Below, piece after piece: positions 22,792 to 33,500 of a stretch of DNA of 64,000 nucleotides. This stretch comes from Ditylenchus dipsaci. Taxonomy: Eukaryota; Nematoda; Chromadorea; Rhabditida; Anguinidae. Made by a program: the position numbers and the translations under genes. The notes beneath the pieces are model-generated. The model was not told the origin of the DNA. It was given only the letters and a program-made list of their open reading frames with translations, and did no database searches. Where the stretch lies: the NCBI GenBank assembly GCA_004194705.1, contig SADC01000147.1, positions 62,001 through 126,000 of the forward strand, written 5' to 3'. Within the stretch, counting starts at the first letter, position 1, and every line of letters begins with the position of its first letter.

Positions 22792-23950
22792 ATGGACAAC
22801 TTTGGTGTCTGCAAGCGCAAGGAAGACGCTGATGAATGGTTGGCCGAAAACGAATGCTTTTGGATTTAGTAAGAGATAAATCTGGGTCAAAGTGTAGTGC
22901 ATACTTGCATTTCAGCCATTACATTCACAATACTATGAAGTATGAAGATCAAGTCTACTGTTGTGATCATTCCAGCAAGAACCGTCCGGGGCATTTCCAA
23001 TGCAAGGCAAATATGCGAATCTGTTATGGAAAAGATCTCTCTGCATTATCGGTGGCATTCATTCAAACGACTGGAGAACACGATCACAAAAGCGTGTGGT
23101 GTGTACTTAATTTAGACAGTGGGAGAGGGTGTTTCTAGTTCAGCTTTTTCAGGTTTGTGGGTTTTCTGACGCAGACAAGAAGTACTTTCCAACCGGATCA
23201 GCTATCGCATCTCATGAAGACAAGTGGTGTTACGGTGAATTTCTGAAGTCCATTGCACGCTGGGATCCAGACAGGTTATATCTACCGCGTCTGTTGATTG
23301 CAGATGGAGCTGCTCAACTAACAAATGGTAAGCAAATTCATATTATCAACTTTGATATAACACTCACCGGCTTAGCTTGCCATGCCGAGCTTCCTACCAC
23401 TCAGCAATATATGCGGGATCGTAGCATGGACCCAGAAAGAAAGGTAACCTTTCCGAGAATGTAATTCATGTCTTATAATTTACTTTAGGAGCCACTTTAA
23501 GTGCCAACTGTTTCAAGAAATCTTAATTGCAATACTCGGAAAGCTATGGAGATCCTCAAGAAAGAAAATCGACCTTTTTTGCGTTTCCAGTGCGAAAATG
23601 AATATATCTGGTTGATTGGTGCTAGCAGCTACAAAGAAGATGCTGATCGTCTGAAGCAGCTCTGGGAAGAATTGGAAGGAGCAAAGCGTTCAGGAAACAG
23701 CAGGTTTGTCTATACCAGTTGGGATCGCTACAAGTTCTTGCGGTCATCGTTCCACACAATGAAGAAGTCATCCTGCTTTGCCGGCTACATTTCCTGCACA
23801 TGTCCCAAGAGAATCAAGGATGAAGTCTGCAAGCACTCGCTAAGGCTGATGGAGTCGGAAAGCCTTATAGATCCTTTGCCGCAGTCATTGGAAGGAAGAC
23901 AAAAAAGAGGACGAAAGCGAAAAGTTGGGCATGCACTAGAGAGAACCTGA
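22792..23950 (+). pseudogene. MULE transposase remnant (DDE fragment plus SWIM zinc finger)
   Basis: Pieces in order: 22792-22869 (MDNFGVCKRKEDADEWLAEN, an N-terminal DNA-binding-like start); a shifted frame to 23101 (..KCSAYLHFSHYI..TTGEHDHK); 23162-23325 (FPTGSAIASHEDKWCYGEFL..LLIADGAAQLTNG, the MULE-type DDE segment with its ADGA motif); and 23501-23950 (..GYISCTCPKRIKDEVCKHSL.., the CxCx(n)CxH SWIM finger, then a basic GRQKRGRKRK tail). Much of the DDE core between the third and fourth pieces is missing and at least two frame changes are needed, so it cannot catalyse transposition as it stands. Confidence 0.8.
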
Positions 23951-24249
23951 TATATTTTTGTTGTTATTTTATCTGTTGTTATTTTTTGCTGATTCTGCTG
24001 TAGTTATCATTAAAGATTAATAAAATGAGGGATCAAGTATTCTGTGATGAGATGAAAATTTAGAATGCACAGATAAAGCTGGGCATGCGTTAGTCTGCAA
24101 AGGGTTGCTACCTCAGCCAGGCTAGGACATAAAGCTTTTTTGTTCAAGACGACCTGTTCTAACATTTTCCTAAAAAAATTAGTTAACAGCTTGATTCTCC
24201 CCAACAATTCTTCATAAGATTGCATCTGTGCTTGACACCATAAAGTTCA

Positions 24250-25098
24250 GAATCCCCCCCCCCACGGGGACTGATCAGATCGAGGAGATAACATCATATT
24301 CGTGTTTCTCGACCCCGATTTCATGAGAAAGCCGGCTGTTTTTTTGGTTCTGAGAAAAAAAATTTTTTTCGATCCACAGGGGGGGTACCATGGTTTTTTA
24401 GTCAAAATTTGAAAAATTTGAATTGGCGCCTTTTGAATTTTAGAGGGATTAAGGGCTGTATAGGGAGGGGAAGGGAATAAAAGGGGCCACTAATGACTAA
24501 GGGCCCACTAACAAGAAGATGTTGAACATAGTTTTGAATACTGGGGCCTACCGCATAAATAAACTCTGGTATGCACGCTTTTTCATGTATCCAGAGTCAC
24601 TTTCGAGTGATTTGTGTCTAAGGTATGTGGGTGTGCGCATCTCAACTCCAAGCCCCCAAGCCCCTGCGCCCCCGAAGGGGGCGCAGGGGGCTTGAGAGTT
24701 AGAGATGCGCGCACGCACTTACCTTAGACATGATTCCGAGAAGTACACTTGATCATAAAATGCATATAGAGTATCTTTTTGCCACGGCCCAGTTGAAAAA
24801 CATGGTGAGGCAGTCGAAGAATACAGATATTTCAATTTATAATGTTCTGCCATAAAAGTGGCCCCTTTTTATTCCCTTCCCCTCCCAATACAGCCCTCAA
24901 TCCCTTCAAAATTCAAAAGGCGCCAATTCAAAATTTTCAAATTTTGACTAAAAAACCATGATACCCCCCTGTGGATCGAAAAAAAAATTTTTTCTCAGAA
25001 CCAAAAAAACAGCCGGCTTTCTCATGAAATCGGGGTCGAGAAACACGAATATGATGTTATCTCCTCGATCTGATCAGTCCCCGTGGGGGGGGGGATTC
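24250..25098. repeat. 0.85-kb foldback nested in the MULE, with hairpin-core copy C at its centre
   Basis: Arms 24250-24505 and 24850-25098 are almost perfect inverted copies, outer ends GAATCCCCCCCCCCACGGGG, with GATCTGATCAG and GCCGGCTGTTTTTTTGGTTC inside. Copy C of the hairpin core occupies 24541-24790, with the GC palindrome at about 24658-24694 (GAA centre). The pairing of arms with a core copy mirrors 8437-9218, yet the arm sequences are unrelated. Confidence 0.8.
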
Positions 25099-25916
25099 GA
25101 AACTGCAACCCCCAAGTCTACAAAAATAGCCCACATCTTTAAGTCGGTCCTCGCTTTTTCGTCTGTTTGATTAGAGGTTACATTTAGGTCGAAGAAAACA
25201 TAACTACAAAAGCAAAAATTATCAAACAAACAATATGGTGGCGAAATTAATAAATTTGCTGGTGAAATTCAGAAATTTGCTGGTGAAATTCAATATTTTG
25301 ATTGAAATTTAAATTTGCTGGTGAAAAAAAATAATTTGCTGTTGAAATTCAGACTTTTGAGGGCGAAATTCAATTTGAGCCTATGAAATATTCTCTTGAA
25401 TCTTAGATGAATCAGAGCTTCGCCAGGTTCTCAATTTCTCATCAATTCGATTGCGCCAACCGAATGCCCCTTCTGTTTTGAAGATGATCATGCTGAAGGT
25501 GATCACAATAATCATCTTAATCAAATGCTCCTCAAGTGTAAGGTCTGAATTTCCTTGAGAATCTAAATCATATAGCATGGATTAAGAAAATGCTGAGTTG
25601 CCGAGATATGACTAAAAGTGGAGTGGTCGTCATTTTTAAAGTTGATCTAGCATTGTTTGCTATTTATTCAACATTATCACAAATTTAGAAAAAAACTAGT
25701 TATTATCCTTCAAACAGCACAACGATAGAAGTCTAGATTTTGAGCTCACATTTATAACAACAACTTTTTGGCCGTTGTCGTGGGTGTATCAAATGTTCTG
25801 TAGTCACCTGTCGACTTTTCCTCTCCTGAGATTCCGTCATCGTCCACTAGCCTAGAAATTGCTACAATAAACCATATATAGGGAGAATATTTATCTGCAG
25901 TTTTCAATTATTTGAC

Positions 25917-27170
25917 AAAAATGGTAAATTTAACACTGGAATGCCTGAATGTCCTACTTGTACATCCTGGTGCAGAATTTCACGCGGAAAACGATAGTGA
26001 ACAAAAAGTTGAAAAATAAGTTGCTTCTTGGGCCAGCTGCCCCTGAGAACCAAGTAATGATGTTTGCTTATGCAAATGAATAAAGGCAGATCGCATCAAT
26101 TTTTTTTTCATTTATTTTAGTGATTTTAATCTATAAATAAAGCACAGATCATGAGCTTTGTGATGAGATATCATTGAGATATTTATGACATTTATATGTG
26201 AACATTTTAGCTTAGAAAAATAATTGTGTCATTTTTTCAAAAACCCTGTTGATATTTAAATAATAATCAAATCCATTTTTTTTAATTTAAATGTTTTTTC
26301 TTGAGCGGAATTTGAAGTTTGACAGCAAGTTCTTATGTTTAAAGAGACATACCAGCGCGTTACACTGCAATTAAGGCGAGGACCAGCAATTTATTTCTCT
26401 CTTGACTATTTTCTACAAGCGTTCTGCCGGATCCGACGAAAGTTTTCTGCCTACTTTTCAAAAGTAGAATAACGTCAAAAACACCAGATTTGAGTTAAAA
26501 CGAGTGAAAGCACGGACGATTTTTGAAAAACTGCTGGTCCCCGCCTTGATTTGCAGTGTAACGCGCTGGTATGCCCCTTTAAGGGCAGTTTTTAAGCAAA
26601 TCAATCATGCTGAACTCAATTTGGTGTCGAAATTTGGAGTTTTTTTTAGCGAAATACGAGTTTTACGTCAAAACTGATTTTGAATTTTATTGAGAGTCTT
26701 GCTAAATACTCCTAAAGTCTCTTTTTACCCTACTTCAAAGCTTTTTCTGGTGCAGTTTTTCTTGCTCTGTCGAATGGTATACACCGATGACTAAAAAAAT
26801 AAAGTTATCACAATTTTTGTTGCATTCTTTAATACCAACAACGTTTTAGAAAAGAAAACTTGAACTAAAATATTTACATATAATTGTTATAAATACCTCA
26901 ATGATATCTCATCAGAAAGCCCGTGATATGTGCTTGATTTATAAATAAAGATCATCAAAATAAATGAAAAAAATGGATGCAATCTGCCCTTTTTAAGTTG
27001 CATTACTTGGCTGGTTCTCAGGGGCAGCTGAGCCCTAAGAAGCAGCTTTTTTTCAACTTTTTATTATCCATCGTGCTTCTCGTGAAATTCTGCACCAGGA
27101 TGTACACTTAGGGCAATAAAGAATTCCAGTGTTTAATAAAATATGGTAAATTAGAAAAAATGCCTTGGTG
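25917..27170. repeat. 1.25-kb foldback with a TTAA-type MITE at its apex
   Basis: Arms at about 25917-26200 and 26890-27170 are inverted (CATCCTGGTGCAGAATTTCA; CCTGAGAACCAAGTAATG; GAGATATCATTGAG and complements). The centre carries a second palindrome, 26340-26590, with ends ..CATACCAGCGCGTTACACTG and complement next to TTTAAAG/CTTTAA. Similar GCGCGTTACAC ends occur at about 20290, 32460 and, weakly, 36320. Confidence 0.7.
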
Positions 27171-27512
27171 GACCAAGATAAATTAATTGCTTGGGGTATA
27201 GGCTTAGGCGAAAGAAAAAATAGAGGCTTGAGGCACGTTATTTGCTCGAATATTTGCTCGATAAAATTGAGTCATTTAGAAAAAAAAATTACGCAATTAT
27301 TTGACTGACCCGAAAAACATGAAATTCCAAGCAGAAATGACGTGTGAGGTGACAACGAATGCCTAGATTCTGTTCGTTTACATTTAAAAGGAAAACTGTG
27401 CAAGTGATTGAAAAATAAAACAGTTATGGCTAAAACAAAAGCTAGGATGAATTTGGGACACCCTGTAAAACTGAATAATAGAGGTGTAGTGCAGTTTAGC
27501 CTGAGAAATAAA

Positions 27513-30500
27513 TTACCTCAAATTAGATTCTGAGTTGCTCATAGACTGATTAAGAGTAGTTTGCGATCTAAATAATTTCCCTCTTCTATTGGCTCCAGGA
27601 GTAGGAGTGGAGTAATGAGCAAGTTGGCTACAAAAGAGTTTTTCATTTAACTTTTCGTCCCTTCTTTTCCGACTGTCTGCCTCTTCTGGGATGAGAGACA
27701 GTTCCATTGCTCTATTTGCGGCAATAGCTTAATAAATAGCACCATATTAGTTAAAAATGATGTTTTGATAATTTTGTTTATTAAAAAAAATTATATTTGG
27801 TTCATGGATTTCAGGTAACTTTTTGAAACATTTGGAAGGCGAAATCGAAAATATAGAAACCGACATTTTAGTTTGCCATTAATTCAAAATATAATTATTC
27901 AATGTGCAATATAGGATGAACAAGGGCGTAGGCGACTATCGGCGACTTTGAAATTTTCGCAAGTCTGTTAATAGTATTCGTGCCCTACCAAAAAAAATCG
28001 ATTTGCAATGTGAACTTTAAAAAAGTTTTTTTATATTTTCGACCGTTGACTATTATGGGTCATTTTGAGTATCTGAGTCAGGATAATACTATGTTAATTA
28101 ACTGTGAAATTTCTCGTACAGTCGAAGCTCTCTATAACGACTCTCAAGGGACCGGCTAAACCGAGTCGTTATAGAGAGCGTCGTTATGAAGAGCGTCGTT
28201 TTGACTTGGATGACTTAGCTCAGGACCAAATATTTCTTTTTTCCGGATCGTTATAAAGAGCGTCGTAAGAGCGTCGAGCATCATCCCGACAGGATGAACT
28301 TGTGGGGACGCAACCAACTCGCCAACGAAAAACTCGCTAACGGCGAAAATCGCCAACGCAAAACTTACCTACGTCAAATATCGCCAACATAAATTCCATT
28401 CAGTGACTTCCTATGGCCGGTCTAAAGGGGGGGGGGAACTTAAATCGAATTTTTCATTAGCGAGTTTTTCAGTTTTGGCCAGTTTTTCAGCGTTGGTGAG
28501 TTTCAGCGCTGGCAACTTATGGCTATGGCGACTCGGTTGCATCCCAACCCGTCCTCATCCTGAGTCCAAACGACTTAAAATAGTCAACGGTACAAAAAAG
28601 TGTCTAAGCCCCCGCTCCTTAAATTCAGACAAAAAATGGTTTAAATTGAGGCGTTTTATAAGTAAACAAATCATATTGTCTGAAAAAACGCTCTCTAAAA
28701 CTCTTATGAAATTCACCTGTAGTCACAGCTATTCTATTGATTTTCTCGGGCCTTTTCTGTAGTCCAAGCATAGCTTTGACTATTAATCGGTATTTTGAGC
28801 CAAAAATTATGTAGACCAAGGTAGATGTTGATGAATTAAGGGTTATAAGAACATTGCTGATCTCGACAGAGCACTCGAACAATTTTACTAGTCTCTGCTC
28901 TACTTCGTCATCAGTTGTATCCGTCCTCAACAACATTATAGATTCCACTATTGAGTTGCAGAATGCTAAGCCGTTACAAATAAGAAATAGGGCTACAATA
29001 GCCAGTAACATAACTAAACATATATTTTAGAGAACTTTTTTAGAAAACTAGCTATCTGCATACCTGTGACACTTCGATCCCTGGTAGAATTGGTAAATTT
29101 GCTTTTAAAAATCTCGGTGGAAGGTTTGAAGGTAGCGGCAGTGCTAAAATTTGAAATTGATGCTATTTTGATTAATACAAAGTCTTTTTAAGTCTTTTTT
29201 TCTCTTTTCTTTTTCTTTTAATTTAGCCGTCTCTAATTTAACCGTCGACGCTACTCGTTTATACCCCTCCCAAAAAAGCTACTCGGTTTTACCCCTCCCA
29301 ATAATTTTTTAGGGGTATCTAAAACCATACTTTTTAATATAAAATAGCCGGTATTAGTAATGGCTTGGCCCTGAGCCTAAGCCTAAGGCCCAAAGCCTAA
29401 GCCAAAGCCTAAGGGCTAAGCCTAATTCCGAAGCCAAAAAATTATTGGAGGGGTATAACCGAGTAGCTGTTTTTGGGAGGGGTAAAACCGAGTAGCGCCT
29501 AACCGTCTTTATATCACTTATATTTATAGATGGAAACTTGACGGGACAACTCCGTCCCGCCCAGTCGAATTTTGAAGCATCATCCCATACCAAAATCCCG
29601 CCCCAAATTTTTTTGACACCTGCCCCGTCCTGGTGTGCCATCCCGAGAACTCAGATGTGCCGGTGTGCGACAAAAAAACCAGAGGGGCTACCAAGGCGAT
29701 TCACAATTTTTTCGCCTTTTCTATCGTTTTTAGGGCCAATAACATACCCGAATTCTGTTTGTGGGCCTTATGCCTTGGTAACGATGGGGGTGTGAAGTGC
29801 GAAGTCAACGAAATTTTCTTATAAATTTCTAATGACTGAGATTCATATTTTATTGTGTGAAGAACCCGAAAATGGTGAGTGGGAAGCTTTAAGCCCACTA
29901 TTTTGAGCCAAAATTGGCATGCTCTGGGTAGTCAAAGACTTCACATTTCGACTTTACAACCCCCCACCAATAGTGGCCGCCGCATTATAGAAGGTTTAAA
30001 AAATAACGCGATAATTCCGTCCCTGTGAAGTATCATCCCACGCCGAAGTCCCACCCGATATTTTTTAACACCTGCCCCGTCCTGGTGTCCCGTCCATGAA
30101 AGAATTGTTCAAATTTTGTCCCGTCCCGGAAATGTTAAATTTCCATCTCTACTTTTATTAATAATATTGATATATCTTGTTGATATAACATTGATATATC
30201 AATAGAAGTTTTTCGGTACTTTTGCAGTATTTCATCTGACATGCCCATGCGGAACACCGAAAATAAGGCGGGTACCAGCAGTGACATTTTTTTTAAAAAA
30301 CACTTAATTTTAACACTTAATCATGCGTTCTCGCTTATGTGTTTGAAGTGTTTTTTTCATTCATATTCTTCAAGGGTCTTCTATTAGAGGGGGTCTTAAA
30401 ATAAAGGAAAGTCTTTTATTAGAGGAAAAACGGTAACCAAACCTTTCAATCAAACTTGTTAAATAAGCACAACTGACCTAGCATTGCTTAACTTGCTGAA

Positions 30501-33500
30501 CGCACCAAACATTTCTGAGTATTTTGTGTTTTTCAGCAGCCGAAATTGCTTTACCACTCCTCTGAAAATCAATATTTAATAATGAACACTTAAAATTAAT
30601 TGAAAAAGACCAACTCATTCCCATAATCCACTTTTGTTGAGTAAGTATGCATAGTGCGGAGATTCGTGCTCTCTTTTAGTGCTAGCAAAATTTTCCAATT
30701 TACAAGAATAAGCAGGGCAAAAGGCACTACAAACATCAAAAAGGTGTACACCAGCGTTTTTTTGACCAATATGTAAGTCATCTCGTGGAACGGCGCCAGA
30801 GCTATTTGTCTAAAATAAGACAAAGACTTGCTAAGAAGTATTCAAATTTTACATTAAATAAAGCGGCAAAACTTGTATCGTTGAAAACTTACAACAGATT
30901 AACAATTTTGAACTGTTTGAAATTTGAAACATTAATTACGGCTGTATTGGTTTTTGTCATTATCTTTTTCAAAAAGCACCAGTTTCATAAATTTACATTT
31001 TCGTCATTTCCCGTTTTCGTCATTAGCCGTTTTGAGTGATATAAATTCGATCTTTTACCGTTTTGGGACAAATTTTTTTGAACATTTTTGGGTTCCGATA
31101 ATATTTTTTCGAAATTTTTCTGTTCTCGAAAAAAATAATTTGGATATTTCCGTTGTCGAAAATATGAGTTCGGAAATTCGCTAATATCGGGGACTTCTGT
31201 CTGTAGTCTCTTTTTAGGATATCCTTTTTAGATGTCACGCTGAAAATCAAAACAAAGCACTTTTTCTGATTCAAAATCGTGTGGTGAACCAGGTTTAATA
31301 AGACCAAAATTTCGATTTTACTTAACTAGACCCTGAAACCTGGTTTGGGTACCCTATGGTCAGGTGGATATCCACCTGGCTGGCCTGAAAAATAAAAATT
31401 TGGTCAACATCAAAAACAACCCACTTATTCTGAAGTTAAATTGTGTAGGGAATCGGGTTAATTATAACCGAAATTGATATTTCCGTCAACCCGAATAAGA
31501 AAACCCTGGGTGGATACCCTGGGTATGTAGACATCCACTTGATTGGTTTGATAAATTAAGGGCGGCACCGAATGGATCCAGACCGAATTGATCCACACAC
31601 AATTTGATCCACACCGAACGACACCACTTGGGTCTGTCGGGATACGTAGCCTAGAATCAGGTGGATATCCAACTGCATGGCTCGAAAAATCTTCAAACAA
31701 TTTAAAACAAATATAGCTATCATACTTAAAACTGCATATGAAAAACGATTTGATATTGCCGAAAAAAATTTCCACCAACTCCAACCCAACTACCCAGGTG
31801 GCTACTCGTGGGTAAATAGATATCAATATATGCCAGTAGGGAGGGTAGGTAGGCCTGTATGGTAGGTGGGTATATCAGGCACCAGCACGGTGGTTATGTA
31901 GGCCTGAAGGGAGGGTAGGTGAAAAAAATTAGGTGAAAAAAAAAGAGTGTGCAGACTCAGATGCCTCCGAAAACAAATTCTCCCAAACTCATTTCTCCAA
32001 AAAACTAAAATTCCCAAACTCATCTTGCCGAAAACGGAAAGTTTTCATAAAGGCTCCTGAAAAGGGCAAATGACGAAAACGGAAATTTTTCAAACTGGCG
32101 CTTTTTGAAAAAGATAATGCCAAAAACCAATACAGCCTTTACCGTATTTTCTCTATTAATAACCTCCTCTCTAATAATTATCCCCTCTCTATTAATTACC
32201 CCCATAGGCACCCTGTATCTCAGCTCAAAAAAATTATTTTGCAAATCTGTTTTTTGCGTTTTCCTAATCACCACGAACTTAGTTGATTCCAATTTTCAAA
32301 TTTTGGTTGAGCACCCGAAAATCTCAAAATCAAAAAAAATTTTTTTTTGATTTTTCAGGGGTTGAAAAATAATTACCCTGGGGTAATTAATAGAGAAAAT
32401 ACGGTAATTACTATGAATTTTTCATAAAAATATAATTTTACAATGCCATCTGAAAGGGGCATACCAGCGCGTTACACGGGCAATTTCAAATTTTCAAAAG
32501 GCGAAGGCCAGGCATATTTAAACAAAAATTATTTTTAAATACAAATTTGTCATTTTATATAGAAAGCTATGCATCATGTTGGAACTGAACCAGGGACAAA
32601 ATCCTACACTATGCTTTTAGCAAGAATTGTTTTTTGAATACAATTTGTTGTTTGAAATATTCATTTCTCAATTGTCGTATACTTGTCGGTCTAATTTGCT
32701 GATTCTCGTAGGCTTTTTTGTTCATTGCCCATGTGTTTTGCTAGGTTTTGCTAGCTAGATTGTGATTCATTGTAACCATTCGCCCACAATTCACACTATT
32801 TTGTTTCAGACAATCGATAAGTCGCTGAAGATAGACGTAATCAATGCTTTGCGCACTATTAGATAAGTTTTCTTAGCTAATTCGCTGTTCATAGCTTTTC
32901 TTTTGTTCGTCCTTTTTAGAGTCTCTCAAATAATCCGCAATCAACTGAAAATGTCGAAGTTGTATTCCTTCAGGTCAGCCATCTCTTCATCCTTTTATGG
33001 GAAACTCAGTCATCTCTATGTTTTAGTCTGTATTCAGACATTTGTTTTTGCTTTCCGCTTTTGCTTTTTGGTTTTTCGTATTTTTCAGGCAATCTATCAC
33101 AAGTGTTCGACAAGTACGATGCTAAGCAGAGGACACTTTTTTTTTCACCTATGTAGGTTAGTCGAGTTTTTTTTCTTCAGTAAGAAAGAAAGATTTCTCC
33201 ATACTGGTATCTGTATTAGTGCACCATGGCAAGCCGGAAGATCCAGCAACCAAAGCCGGGTTATCACAATACAAAGGCAAGACTGGTACATTAGAAAATA
33301 CAATTGGAGAATCTTCTTCTGGTTTGACTTCCACTTCTTTGGCAACCACAGCACTGGAGCAGCATGCGGCACCTACATTCGGCTGGCTTGAAGAGTGAGC
33401 ACTGGTCCAACACTGGTTTGGCTGCGGCTGGCATGAAGGCGGAAGGCTGGTTGAGGCATTATTTGAAGACAGCTGGACTGGAGATGACTGAAGGCTGGTT

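Larger units (their letters stand above)
22570..25381 (+). mobile_element. 2.8-kb Mutator-like element (MULE) with long TIRs and 9-bp duplication
   Basis: TATGAAATA is duplicated at 22561-22569 and 25382-25390. The terminal inverted repeats are about 220 bp (22570-22790 and 25155-25381). Both contain four or five copies of the subterminal unit AATTTCACCAGCAAATT and end in AAACAGACGAAAAAGCGAGG. The body encodes a decayed transposase with a SWIM finger and holds a nested 0.85-kb foldback. A 9-bp duplication, TIRs over 200 bp and a SWIM zinc finger are the diagnostic features of MULEs. Confidence 0.9.

Noticed and set aside
24010..24225. 71-codon minus-strand frame inside the MULE (EELLGRIKLLTNFFRK..)
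   Set aside because: Antisense to the transposase body's 3' end, no known domain and no splice context.
24541..24790. Hairpin-core repeat as a spliced-leader RNA gene (..ATGTCTAAG|GTAAGTG then a stable TTCG hairpin)
   Set aside because: The donor-like block occurs on both arms in inverted orientation, no Sm-binding site follows, and copies are scattered singly inside foldbacks rather than in arrays. A repeat explains it better; mapping transcript 5' ends would settle it.
25381..25578. 65-codon minus-strand frame (..TEGAFGWRNRIDEKLRTW..) at the MULE insertion site as an interrupted exon
   Set aside because: Joining the two sides of the MULE gives a different frame (..FHSTIKDFDNQ..), so there is no continuous exon; left unannotated.
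29354..29641. Frames in CCCGTCC and GCCTAA-rich DNA (e.g. ..LALRLWLRLWALGLG..)
   Set aside because: Low-complexity translation of repeat DNA.
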